Assembly (NCBI RefSeq): GCF_030453725.1
Contig: NZ_JAKDJU010000078.1
Location: 1 to 14,317, forward strand
From: Brevibacterium picturae
Lineage (GTDB): Bacteria > Actinomycetota > Actinomycetes > Actinomycetales > Brevibacteriaceae
Direction of reading: 5' to 3'
DNA: 14,317 nt
Positions 7,239-14,315 of this stretch are shown in pieces; position 1 is the first letter of the stretch, and every line of letters starts with the position of its first letter. The translations under genes were made by a program, and so were the position numbers. The notes under the pieces are model-generated. The model made no database searches and had not been told where the DNA came from. It saw nothing but the letters and a program-made list of their open reading frames with translations.

Positions 7239-7255
7239 GGGAGGGCTGGTCTCCC
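7239..7255. other. Small hairpin in the leader of the CitE-like gene
   Basis: GGGAG-GGCTGGT-CTCCC is a perfect 5-bp stem 26 bases upstream of GTG 7213 on the minus strand. With only 99 bases between this gene and the malic enzyme stop, it lies in the probable promoter or leader. I see no good -10/-35 pair here, so the gene may also depend on read-through from the malic enzyme gene. Confidence 0.25.
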
Positions 7256-7278
7256 ACCATTGTCTCTCATCAAGCAGC

Positions 7279-7307
7279 GACCGGCCTCCTGTGTCAGGAG
7301 ACCGGTC
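7279..7307 (-). terminator. Terminator hairpin after malic enzyme gene
   Basis: GACCGGCCTCCT (7279-7290) and AGGAGACCGGTC (7296-7307) form a 12-bp stem with one wobble-type mismatch and a 5-base loop. It begins 5 bases after the malic enzyme stop on the minus strand. No long U-run follows, only a short mixed stretch, so termination may be partial and allow read-through into the CitE-like gene and allE. The AGGAGG seen on the minus strand is part of this stem and is unlikely to be a ribosome site. Confidence 0.7.
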
Positions 7308-7312
7308 GGGGT

Positions 7313-8692
7313 TCAGGAGGAGACGGCGGCGACGGCTTCGGCCACTTTCTTCGCCACGTCGGGGTCGAAGACCGATGGCACCACGTAGCCGGGATGGAGT
7401 TCGTCCTCCGGGATGCACGAGGCGATCGCGTCTGCGGCGGCGACCATGATGTTCTCGTCGATGTCGGTCGCTTCGGCGTCGAGAAGTCCGCGGAAGATGC
7501 CGGGGAACGCCAGAACGTTGTTGATCTGGTTCGGGTAGTCGCTGCGCCCTGTGGCGACGACCGCGGCGTGCTTGAGGGCCTCGGCGGGGTCGACCTCCGG
7601 ATCGGGGTTGGCCATCGCGAAGACGAGAGCCTCCTGGTTCATCGCCTGGATGTCGCTGACGTCGAGCACGTTCGGGGCCGAGACTCCGATGAACACATCG
7701 GCACCGACTACGGCTTCCTTGAGGGTGCCGTCGAACCCTTCGGGGTTCGTGTTGGCCTGCAGCCACACCTTGTGTTCGGTGTCGACGGTGGATTTGGGTC
7801 CGATCGCGCCGTCGCGGCCGCAGGCGATGATGTTCCTCGCACCGGCGACCTGGAGCAGGCGGATGATCGCGTTGCCCGCAGCGCCGACGCCGGAGACGAC
7901 GATGCGCTGGTCTTCGAGCTTGCGGCCCACGACCTTGAGGGCGTTCTTCAGCGCGGCGAGGGTGACGATGCCGGTGCCGTGCTGGTCGTCGTGGAAGACG
8001 GGGATGTCGAGCTCTGCACGGAGCCTGGCCTCGATTTCGAAGCACCGAGGCGCGGAGATGTCCTCGAGGTTGATGCCGCCGTAGGCCGGGGCGATGGCCT
8101 TGCAGATGGAGATGATCTCCTCGGTGTCCTTCGTATCGAGGGCCACCGGCCAGGCGTCGACGCCGGCGAACTGCTTGAACAGAACCGCCTTGCCCTCCAT
8201 CACGGGCATCGCGGCTTCGGGGCCGATATCGCCGAGGCCGAGGACCGCGGTGCCGTCGGTGACGACCGCGACGGTGTTGCGCTTGATCGTCAGACGACGG
8301 GCATCAGCCTTGTTCTCTGCGATGGCCGTGCACACTCGGGCCACGCCCGGCGTGTAGGCGCGGGAGAGGTCATCGCGGTTGCGCAGAGGCACCTTGGGGG
8401 CAGATTCGAGTTTGCCGCCGAGGTGGAGCAGGAAGGTGCGGTCGGAGACCTTGTGGACCTCGACGCCGTCAAGCGTGCCGAGTGCGGCTGCGACCTCGTC
8501 GGCATGTGCGACGTCGCGTGTATCGGCGCTGACGTCGATCATCACCGTGCGCGGGGTGGATTCCACAACGTCGAGCGCGGTGATCGCCGCACCTGTTGCC
8601 GCGGCAGCGGCCACGAGGTCGGACGTCGAAGTCTGACCGACCGCGGTCTCCACTCGAAGAGTGATTGAGTATCCGGGACTGGGAACAGCCAT
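7313..8692 (-). CDS. NAD(P)-dependent malic enzyme with N-terminal ACT domain
   Basis: The enzyme oxidatively decarboxylates L-malate to pyruvate and CO2 with NAD or NADP in the cytoplasm. It has 459 residues. Residues 1-90 look like an ACT regulatory domain (SPGYSITLRVE, then VMIDVSADTRD), common in actinobacterial malic enzymes. The catalytic part starts near 100 with SRAYTPGVARVC (110-121, Tyr113 as acid). Next come TDGTAVLGLGDIGPEA (145-160), MEGKAVLFKQFAG (165-177, Lys168 as base), NLEDI (208-212) and FHDDQHGTG (233-241) for the metal, and the dinucleotide loop SGVGAAGNA (267-275). The sequence then gives the signature SDYPNQINNVLAFPGIFRG. The second loop residue is Val where I expect Ala, a mild change. 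AGAGGA lies 8 bases before ATG 8692. The gene is divergent from the iclR-type regulator. NAD versus NADP preference cannot be decided by reading. Confidence 0.95.
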   Translation of the reverse strand: MAVPSPGYSITLRVETAVGQTSTSDLVAAAAATGAAITALDVVESTPRTVMIDVSADTRDVAHADEVAAALGTLDGVEVHKVSDRTFLLHLGGKLESAPKVPLRNRDDLSRAYTPGVARVCTAIAENKADARRLTIKRNTVAVVTDGTAVLGLGDIGPEAAMPVMEGKAVLFKQFAGVDAWPVALDTKDTEEIISICKAIAPAYGGINLEDISAPRCFEIEARLRAELDIPVFHDDQHGTGIVTLAALKNALKVVGRKLEDQRIVVSGVGAAGNAIIRLLQVAGARNIIACGRDGAIGPKSTVDTEHKVWLQANTNPEGFDGTLKEAVVGADVFIGVSAPNVLDVSDIQAMNQEALVFAMANPDPEVDPAEALKHAAVVATGRSDYPNQINNVLAFPGIFRGLLDAEATDIDENIMVAAADAIASCIPEDELHPGYVVPSVFDPDVAKKVAEAVAAVSS

Positions 8693-8919
8693 GGAAGTTA
8701 TCCTCTCTGATAAGTCTTTTCCGTAGTACGGATATTATCTTCTGTATAGTGGAAAATCTAGCCAGAATGCTCGCGAACGGAAACTTTCTTCCATTTCAGG
8801 ACTAGACTGAGTGGCAGTTTCGCGCAGCGATCCTGGTTTCATGGCGGCGGCACTCAGCGTCGAGCCTGCCACGCATGTCAACGAACACGAATCTCAATGG
8901 ACGAGGAAGAGGAACTGGG
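8693..8919. promoter_or_regulatory. Divergent regulatory region between malic enzyme and IclR-type regulator
   Basis: This 227-base spacer has an AT-rich island at about 8700-8800 that stands out from the GC-rich surroundings. It contains a perfect 13-base palindrome (listed separately) and TTTTCC (8717-8722) facing GGAAAA (8751-8756) across 28 bases. GGAAACTTTCTTCC at 8779-8792 has inverted GGAA/TTCC ends. TGGAAA-type half sites are what I recall for IclR-family operators. TATAGT at 8745-8750 could be a plus-strand -10, but no good -35 is seen at 16-18 bases. GAGGA at 8908-8912 is the ribosome site of the regulator gene. Confidence 0.55.
8720..8732. promoter_or_regulatory. Perfect 13-base palindrome, candidate operator
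   Basis: TCCGTAGTACGGA is a perfect odd palindrome centred on G8726, 28 bases upstream of the malic enzyme start codon and close to its expected promoter. It is a plausible binding site for the divergent IclR-type regulator, which would then control malic enzyme and possibly itself. The assignment is inference from position and symmetry. Confidence 0.45.
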
Positions 8920-9705
8920 ATGACCAGCAATGATACTAAGCCCCCCGCGATCCGCCAGACAAAGGGCGGCGTTCAATCCGTCGAACGTGCCTTCGGGCTG
9001 CTCGAGTGCATCGCAAACTCCTCGGGCTCTGCGACGCTCAGTCACATCGCCGCCGAGGTGAGCCTACCGCTGCCGACGATTCACCGCCTGCTCAATACTC
9101 TGGTCAACCTCGGCGTGGTGCGTCAACTGCCCAACCGCGGCTATGCGCTGGGCCCGGGCCTCATCCGCCTGGGCAACCTCGCCGGGGCCCAACTGGGCGC
9201 GATCGCCCGCCCCTACCTGCGCACACTCGTGGATGAGCTGGGCGAGTCCGCGAACGTCGCGACCATCGACGGCGACATGGTCGTCTACGTCGATCAGGTC
9301 GCCTCACAGCACCAGATGCGGATGTTCACCGAGGTGGGCCGCCGCGCCCATATGCACGACACCGGAGTGGGCAAGGCGATGCTCGCCGGCCTCGACCCCG
9401 AACAGGTGCGCCACATCGTGACGACCGCCGGAATGCCGACGCCGACGGAATACAGCATCGGCACCGTCGAGGACCTCGAGGCCGAGCTCGCGCGCATCCG
9501 CGACCGCGGGTATTCGATCGATGAGCAGGAGCAGGAGCTGGGCGTGCGGTGCTTCGCGATGTCGATCCCAGATGCGCCGGCTCCCCTGGCGATCTCCGTC
9601 TCCGGACCCGTCAGCCGCGTCGACCGGGCCTTCGCAGACCGGGCGATCCCGCTGCTGCGCTCGGCCGCCGAGCAGATATCGACCGATATGCAGCGCGTTG
9701 ACTAG
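8920..9705 (+). CDS. IclR-family transcriptional regulator
   Basis: This DNA-binding regulator of 261 residues has the normal IclR layout. The winged helix-turn-helix is at about 16-80 (GVQSVERAFGLLE, then TLSHIAAEVSLPLPTIHRLLNTL and the wing GYALGPGLIRLG). The effector domain is at about 95-258, with ESANVATIDGDMVVYVDQ, HMHDTGVGKAMLAGL (145-158), RGYSIDEQEQELGVRCFAMSI (196-216) and APLAISVSGP. IclR proteins bind small acids such as glyoxylate, pyruvate or aromatic acids as tetramers. Given the divergent malic enzyme and nearby allE and dctA, a C3/C4 acid or glyoxylate ligand is likely but not shown. I chose ATG 8920 because AGAGGA lies 6 bases upstream. The earlier in-frame ATG 8875 has no ribosome site and would add 15 Asn/Gly/Arg-rich residues. 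The gene is monocistronic, and dctA converges on it. Confidence 0.93.
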   Translation: MTSNDTKPPAIRQTKGGVQSVERAFGLLECIANSSGSATLSHIAAEVSLPLPTIHRLLNTLVNLGVVRQLPNRGYALGPGLIRLGNLAGAQLGAIARPYLRTLVDELGESANVATIDGDMVVYVDQVASQHQMRMFTEVGRRAHMHDTGVGKAMLAGLDPEQVRHIVTTAGMPTPTEYSIGTVEDLEAELARIRDRGYSIDEQEQELGVRCFAMSIPDAPAPLAISVSGPVSRVDRAFADRAIPLLRSAAEQISTDMQRVD

Positions 9706-9753
9706 GGCGCATCTCCTTTGCCGGCGAGTTCGTGACTGACACACGCTGAGTCG

Positions 9754-9788
9754 ATGACCGGCAGTCGGGCGCAGCTGCGCCGGGTCAT
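9754..9788 (+). terminator. Hairpin region after the IclR-type gene
   Basis: The perfect 14-base palindrome GGCGCAGCTGCGCC (9768-9781) is flanked by ATGACC (9754-9759) and GGTCAT (9783-9788), which also pair. It begins about 50 bases after the regulator stop. No T-run follows. It probably ends or stabilises the regulator transcript. Confidence 0.4.
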
Positions 9789-9914
9789 TCTCGAATGTAG
9801 AGAACTCGAAAGCTCCTGCTTCCACGGCGATGAATCTGTCAAGATCCCGGCTGCATGAGCGGACAGCACCCCGTGCGTCCACTTCCGCAGAGCTACCGTG
9901 GCCAGTCCGAGGTC

Positions 9915-9933
9915 GCCGGTGCTCGTCACCGGC
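9915..9933. terminator. Hairpin after dctA (convergent terminator candidate)
   Basis: GCCGGTG-CTCGT-CACCGGC is a perfect 7-bp stem with a 5-base loop, 36 bases beyond the dctA stop on the minus strand. No T-run is seen on either side. By position it could serve dctA, or both converging transcripts. Confidence 0.5.
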
Positions 9934-9968
9934 ACACGACAATCGCTTTCCGCCGACGGGCCGAGCCT

Positions 9969-11294
9969 CTAGCGGCGACTGCGACTTCGTTTCCGCACCC
10001 GAGACGGTTCTTCGACCTGCCCCTCGGTCTGGGCGACGATGCGGGTGACGACCAGGTCACCCGTGACGTTGCACATGGTCCGGGCCATGTCGAGAAGGGC
10101 ATCGACCCCGGCGACCAGCGCCACTGCGGCGAACGGCAGGCCAGCCTGTGAAATCACCAGCGACAGCATGATCAGCCCGGCTCCAGGAACGCCGGCCGTG
10201 CCGATCGACGCCAGCACTCCGACCGCAACGGCCTCGAGCAATTGAACGAAGCTGAGGTCGACTCCGGACACATTGGCCACGAAAAGCGTGGACGCACCCA
10301 CGTAGAGAGCGGTTCCGTCCATATTGATAGTCGCGCCCAAGGGCAGGCTGAAACCGTAGGTTCCTTCCCGGATCCCCAGCTTCTCCGCGGCCCGCATGGT
10401 CACCGGCAGGGTCCCACTGGATGAGCGGGTCACGTAGGCGGTCAGCATGGGGTCCTTGGCGGCACCGAAGAATCGGGCGATGTTGACTTTGAATGCCAGA
10501 AGCAACAGCGAGTACGCCACGATCATCAACGCGATGCCGAGGTAGACGGTGCCGGTGAGATTGAGCATGGGCAGCAAGGAGTCGGTGCCCGTCTCGCCCA
10601 CGACGACTGCGATCAGGGCGAACACGCCGATCGGTCCGTATTCCAGAACACCGCGCACGATCTTGAACATGACCTCGCAGCCGGCGTCGGCCAGCTTCTT
10701 CACCGGTTCGGCGAGCTCTCGCAGCCTTGCGTCCTCGCTGTAGGCCATCGTCCCCACAGCAAAGCCTATGATCACGGCGACGAAGATGACTGCCAGAACG
10801 TTGCCTTCGGCCAGCGCCTGGAAGATGTTCTCCGGGAAGATGTTCAAGAACGTCTCGATCAGGGGCGGAGCCTTTTCGGGGTCCTCGCCTGTGCTGGGCA
10901 TGTCCAGGCCGGTGCCGGGTCCGATGAGCAGACCGAGCCCGAGTCCGAGGCTGATGGCGATGACCGAGGTGAGCAGATAGAAGCCGAATACTTTGCCTCC
11001 GACACGACCCAGGCTCGACGGCGCAGCCGATGCGGCACCGGAGATCAGTGTCACCAGCACCAATGGGACCACCAGCATCTGCAGCAACCTGAGGAACAGG
11101 TCGCCCAGCGGTTGGATGGTCGCGATCGGCGGGCCCACGATCAGCCCGGCGATCACTCCCAGGACCAGAGCTATTCCGAATTTCCAGATCAGAGGGAAGC
11201 CGATGTAGCGCTGCCACCACGTCTTCTCTGTCCGATCCGTTCGCGATGAGTCCGGTTCCGGTTGGGTCGAGCCCGGGTCCGATGTCTGTTCCAC
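9969..11294 (-). CDS. dctA: C4-dicarboxylate:cation symporter, DAACS (DctA/GltP) family
   Basis: This inner-membrane secondary transporter of 441 residues would couple Na+ or H+ entry to uptake of succinate, fumarate, malate or glutamate/aspartate. Hydrophobic segments start at about residue 33 and alternate through to about 400. Family signatures seen are the serine-rich HP1 hairpin tip RSSSGTLPVT (290-299), NMDGT (324-328) for cation binding, HP2 SIGTAGVPGAG (363-373) and the last helix DALLDMARTMCNVTGD (398-413), with Asp402, Arg405 and Asn409. The RSSSGT and MART pattern is typical of both DctA and glutamate carriers, so the substrate is not settled. Malate genes around it favour C4 acids. 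The N-terminus is a hydrophilic tail of 25 residues rich in S/T/D/E. The C-terminus ends in a very basic run, SRVRKRSRSRR. The start is GTG 11294 with AGG 9 bases upstream, and no in-frame ATG lies nearby. Confidence 0.9.
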   Translation of the reverse strand: MEQTSDPGSTQPEPDSSRTDRTEKTWWQRYIGFPLIWKFGIALVLGVIAGLIVGPPIATIQPLGDLFLRLLQMLVVPLVLVTLISGAASAAPSSLGRVGGKVFGFYLLTSVIAISLGLGLGLLIGPGTGLDMPSTGEDPEKAPPLIETFLNIFPENIFQALAEGNVLAVIFVAVIIGFAVGTMAYSEDARLRELAEPVKKLADAGCEVMFKIVRGVLEYGPIGVFALIAVVVGETGTDSLLPMLNLTGTVYLGIALMIVAYSLLLLAFKVNIARFFGAAKDPMLTAYVTRSSSGTLPVTMRAAEKLGIREGTYGFSLPLGATINMDGTALYVGASTLFVANVSGVDLSFVQLLEAVAVGVLASIGTAGVPGAGLIMLSLVISQAGLPFAAVALVAGVDALLDMARTMCNVTGDLVVTRIVAQTEGQVEEPSRVRKRSRSRR

Positions 11295-11338
11295 GAAGAT
11301 GAACCTGCCCTTCTGCTTGCGTTCTCCATTGATCAGCA

Positions 11339-11374
11339 GATGACCGACTGTCGATGCTGCGGCGTCAGGTCATC
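11339..11374 (-). terminator. Weak inverted repeat between aceE and dctA
   Basis: GATGACC (11339-11345) and GGTCATC (11368-11374) pair perfectly across a 22-base loop in the 118-base gap between the aceE stop and the dctA start. It may mark the aceE 3' end or lie in the dctA promoter. The long loop and lack of a U-run make either role uncertain. Confidence 0.3.
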
Positions 11375-11412
11375 ACGCTATCCCCTTGTGGCCCACGCTT
11401 CAATGGTCGAAC

Positions 11413-14184
11413 CTAGGAGTCACCTCCGGCGGTGCCTGAGGTACCGGCGTTGACCTCGTTCAGGCTGTACTTCTTTGCCGCCTCGACGGGAACGGAGCGC
11501 GCGATCTCGCCGCGGTCGGCCAGCAGCTGCAGGGTGCGGACGACCATCGAGTGGGCGTCGATCTTGAAGTGACGCCTGGCTGCGGCGCGGGTGTCGGAGA
11601 ATCCGAAGCCGTCGGCACCCAGGGTCGCGAAGTCCTGGCTGAGGAAGGGTCGGATGAGGTCCGGCTGCGTGGAGTCGAAGTCGCTCGTGGCCACGATCGG
11701 CCCCGCTTGCGAACCCAGACGTTCGCGCACATAGGGCGTACGCGGCTCGGCCTCGAAGTTCTCGAGCTTTTCGGCCTCGCACTTCAGAGCATCGCGGCGC
11801 AGCTCGGCCCATGAGGTCACCGACCAGACAGCCGCGTCCACTCCCCAGTCCTGGGTCAGCAGACCGCGGGCCTCAAGCGCCCACGGGACCGCAACTCCCG
11901 ACGCGAGCAGCTGAGCGGTGGGACGCTCCCCGGCCCCAGCCTCGGCGCCGGTGCCTGCTTCTGAACCGGCCCCTGCTTCTGCGACCCGATGGATCCCACG
12001 CAGGATCCCATCGACGTCGACGTCCTCGGGTTCGGCCGGCTGGAGCATCGGCTCGTTGTACACAGTGAGGTAGTACATGACGTTGCGGGCGTCGTCGCCG
12101 AGGTCGTGCTCGCCGTACATGCGGTGCAGGCCATCACGCATGATGTGCCCGATCTCGTATCCGTAGGCCGGGTCGTAGATCCGCACCGCTGGATTGGTCG
12201 CGGCCAGCACGGGCGAGTGCCCGTCGGCGTGCTGCAGACCCTCACCGGTCAGCGTCGTCCGACCGGCGGTGGCACCGATGATGAACCCGCGGGTCATCTG
12301 GTCCCCGGCGGCCCAGAAGGCGTCGCCGGTGCGCTGGAACCCGAACATCGAGTAGAAGACGTAGATCGGGATCATCGGCTCGCCGTGCGTCGAGTACGCG
12401 GTTCCGGCTGCGGTGAATCCGGCTGCGGCACCGGCCTCGTTGATGCCCACGTGGAGCAGCTGTCCCGAGGTCGCTTCCTTGTAGGACAGGAACAGCTCGC
12501 GGTCGACTGCCAGGTAGTTCTGGCCGTTGGGGTTGTAGATCTTCGCGGTCGGGAAGAACGCGTCGATGCCGAACGTGCGTGCCTCATCGGGGATGATGGG
12601 CACGATCCTGTTGCCGACCCCCTTCTCCCGCATGAGGTCCTTGAGTAGTCGCACGAATGCCATCGTGGTCGCCGCCTGCTGCTGGCCCGAGCCCTTCTTC
12701 GTCTGCGAGAACGCCTTGTCGGACACCGCAGGCAGGGTCTTCTTGCTGTTCTCGGGCTTGCGGTTGGGCAGGAACCCGCCGAGCTGCGAGCGCTTCTCGA
12801 GCATGTACTCGATCTCTTCGGCATCGTTGCCCGGGTGGTAGTAGGGCACGGCGTAGGGGTCGTCGTCGATGACCTTGTCGGTGATCGGAATGTCCATGCG
12901 GTCGCGGAAGGCCTTGACGTCGGCAGCCGTGAACTTCTTCATCTGGTGCGTGGCATTGCGAGACTCGAAGGTCGTGCCCAGGCCGTAGCCCTTGACCGTC
13001 TGGACGAGGATCACGGTCGGCTTGCCGGTGGTGTTCACGGCCTGCTGGTAGGCGGCGAAGACCTTGTGGTAGTCGTGGCCGCCGCGTTTGAGGTTCCAGA
13101 TGTCGTCATCGGACAGGTGCTCGACGAGGCCCTTCGTCTCCGGCGAGCGGCCGAAGAAGTTGTCACGGATGAATCCGCCGGACTCGGCCTTGAAGGTCTG
13201 GTAGTCGCCGTCGAGGGTCTCGTTCATGATCCGGACCAGATCACCGGTATGGTCGGCGTCGAGCAGGGAGTCCCATTCGCGGCCCCAGAGGACCTTGATG
13301 ACGTTCCAGCCGGCACCGGTGAAGACCGCTTCGAGCTCCTGGACGATCTTGCCGTTGCCGCGCACCGGCCCGTCGAGGCGCTGCAGGTTGCAGTTGATGA
13401 CGTAGGTGAGGTTGTCCAGCCCCTCGTTCGCGGCCAGCTGGAGTGCGCCGCGTGATTCGGGCTCGTCCATCTCTCCGTCACCGAGGAATGCCCAGACGCG
13501 CTGGTCGGAGGTGTCCTTGATGCCGCGGTTGTGCAGGTAGCGGTTCATCTGCGCCTGGTAGATCGAGTTGATCGGGCCCAGACCCATCGACACGGTCGGG
13601 AACTGCCAGAAGTCGGGCATGAGGCGGGGGTGAGGATAGGAGCTCAAGCCGTTGGGGGCCTTCGAGGCCTCCTGGCGGAAGCCGTCGAGCTGCTTGTCGC
13701 TCAGCCGGTTCTCGAGGTATGCCCTGGCGTACATGCCGGGTGAGGCGTGGCCCTGGAAGAAGACCTGATCGCCGCCGCCGGGATGGTTCTGGCCGCGGAA
13801 GAAGTTGTTGAACCCGATCTCGTACAGCGTCGCGGCTCCCGCATAGGTCGAGATGTGACCGCCGACCGAGATCTCCGGCCGCTGGGCCCGGTGGACGAGC
13901 ATCGCGGCATTCCAGCGCAGCCATTTGCGGTACTTGCGCTCGAGGCGCTCGTCACCGGGGTAGGACGGTTCCTGATCGGCCGGGATCGTGTTGACGTAGT
14001 CCGTGGTCGTGACCTTGGGCTGGGCGACGGAGTTCGAGGCGGCACGCTGACGCAGCGCCTCCATGATCTCGCTGGCACGCAGGGTTCCACGCTGACTGAC
14101 GAGTCCTTCCCAGGACTCGAGCCATTCGTCGACCTCTTCGTCGCCTGTCCCCCTCGGGATCGCCGAGGTTGTGTTCTGGGTCAT
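11413..14184 (-). CDS. aceE: Pyruvate dehydrogenase E1 component, homodimeric type
   Basis: AceE decarboxylates pyruvate on thiamine diphosphate and passes the acetyl group to the E2 lipoyl domain, feeding acetyl-CoA to the TCA cycle. It has 923 residues, close to the corynebacterial enzyme (about 920) and a little longer than E. coli AceE (887). Seen are EISVGGHIST (104-113) and FFQGHASPGMYARA (142-155), then the thiamine motif GDGEMDEPESRG (235-246) closing with NCN (264-266). Further on come VKGYGLG with SRNATHQMKK (active-site His), GITAAGTA-like AGFTAAGTAYSTHGEPMIP and the C-terminal FGFSDTRAAARRHFKIDAHSM. I chose ATG 14184, preceded by GAGAGGGG about 5 bases upstream. The frame continues 10 codons to 14214 without a ribosome site. 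Residues 735-752 hold three hexapeptide repeats (listed separately). E2 and E3 genes are not in the window. Confidence 0.97.
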   Translation of the reverse strand: MTQNTTSAIPRGTGDEEVDEWLESWEGLVSQRGTLRASEIMEALRQRAASNSVAQPKVTTTDYVNTIPADQEPSYPGDERLERKYRKWLRWNAAMLVHRAQRPEISVGGHISTYAGAATLYEIGFNNFFRGQNHPGGGDQVFFQGHASPGMYARAYLENRLSDKQLDGFRQEASKAPNGLSSYPHPRLMPDFWQFPTVSMGLGPINSIYQAQMNRYLHNRGIKDTSDQRVWAFLGDGEMDEPESRGALQLAANEGLDNLTYVINCNLQRLDGPVRGNGKIVQELEAVFTGAGWNVIKVLWGREWDSLLDADHTGDLVRIMNETLDGDYQTFKAESGGFIRDNFFGRSPETKGLVEHLSDDDIWNLKRGGHDYHKVFAAYQQAVNTTGKPTVILVQTVKGYGLGTTFESRNATHQMKKFTAADVKAFRDRMDIPITDKVIDDDPYAVPYYHPGNDAEEIEYMLEKRSQLGGFLPNRKPENSKKTLPAVSDKAFSQTKKGSGQQQAATTMAFVRLLKDLMREKGVGNRIVPIIPDEARTFGIDAFFPTAKIYNPNGQNYLAVDRELFLSYKEATSGQLLHVGINEAGAAAGFTAAGTAYSTHGEPMIPIYVFYSMFGFQRTGDAFWAAGDQMTRGFIIGATAGRTTLTGEGLQHADGHSPVLAATNPAVRIYDPAYGYEIGHIMRDGLHRMYGEHDLGDDARNVMYYLTVYNEPMLQPAEPEDVDVDGILRGIHRVAEAGAGSEAGTGAEAGAGERPTAQLLASGVAVPWALEARGLLTQDWGVDAAVWSVTSWAELRRDALKCEAEKLENFEAEPRTPYVRERLGSQAGPIVATSDFDSTQPDLIRPFLSQDFATLGADGFGFSDTRAAARRHFKIDAHSMVVRTLQLLADRGEIARSVPVEAAKKYSLNEVNAGTSGTAGGDS
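11929..11982 (-). repeat. Three in-frame 18-base repeats in aceE
   Basis: The codons for residues 735-752 of AceE encode AEAGAG, SEAGTG and AEAGAG in tandem, an 18-base period. The DNA shows it directly, as CCTGCTTCTG occurs at 11954-11963 and again 18 bases on at 11972-11981. The stretch lies between the RGIHRVAEAG segment and the conserved AQLLASGVAVPWA, where family members vary in length. It is probably a flexible surface linker grown by slippage and not a functional motif. Confidence 0.8.
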
Positions 14185-14234
14185 AGTTGCCCCTCTCAAA
14201 CACGTCGGGTCCACGGGGAGGTGTTGCCCGGGGG

Positions 14235-14252
14235 CCCGCCGGCGGGTTTTTT
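14235..14252 (+). terminator. Plus-strand terminator-like signal in the aceE leader
   Basis: CCCGCCGGCGGG followed at once by six T on the plus strand has the form of an intrinsic terminator, with a 4-bp GC stem (5 bp with a G-U pair) and a CCGG loop. It reads antisense to aceE and no plus-strand gene precedes it for more than 4 kb. It might stop antisense RNA. As DNA, the 12-base palindrome might instead be a protein site upstream of aceE. Confidence 0.45.
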
Positions 14253-14293
14253 AACCAGAAGCCGGCGATCTGCGCCCACGCGTCCGTGGATTA

Positions 14294-14315
14294 CTCCACC
14301 CCGGCGCGGGTGGAG
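14294..14315. terminator. Hairpin at the right edge
   Basis: CTCCACCC (14294-14301) and GGGTGGAG (14308-14315) form a perfect 8-bp stem with a 6-base loop. It may end a gene to the right of the window or form part of the aceE upstream control region. There is no T-run on either side inside the window. Confidence 0.4.

Larger units (their letters stand above)
9706..9968. other. Convergent spacer between regulator gene and dctA
   Basis: These 263 bases hold no gene I can support. Two hairpins (listed separately) fit termination of the two converging genes. Short open frames on the minus strand (for example 9702-9935) have no ribosome site and no recognisable motif. Third-position GC in the two frames I checked is not raised. 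A decayed gene remnant cannot be excluded. Confidence 0.5.

Noticed and set aside
7271..7290. AGGAGG upstream of TTG 7273 / ATG 7270 as ribosome site for a longer CitE-like protein
   Set aside because: The AGGAGG is one arm of the malic enzyme terminator hairpin and lies 11-14 bases from those codons. GTG 7213 with its own purine-rich site gives an N-terminus closer to what I recall for the family.
7199..8668. Open frame of 489 codons on the plus strand
   Set aside because: It is antisense to malic enzyme, whose catalytic motifs are intact on the minus strand. No ribosome site or motif supports it.
9304..9942. Minus-strand frame of 212 codons overlapping the regulator gene
   Set aside because: Most of it is antisense to the well-supported IclR-type gene; only the upstream part over the spacer is listed as a weak observation.
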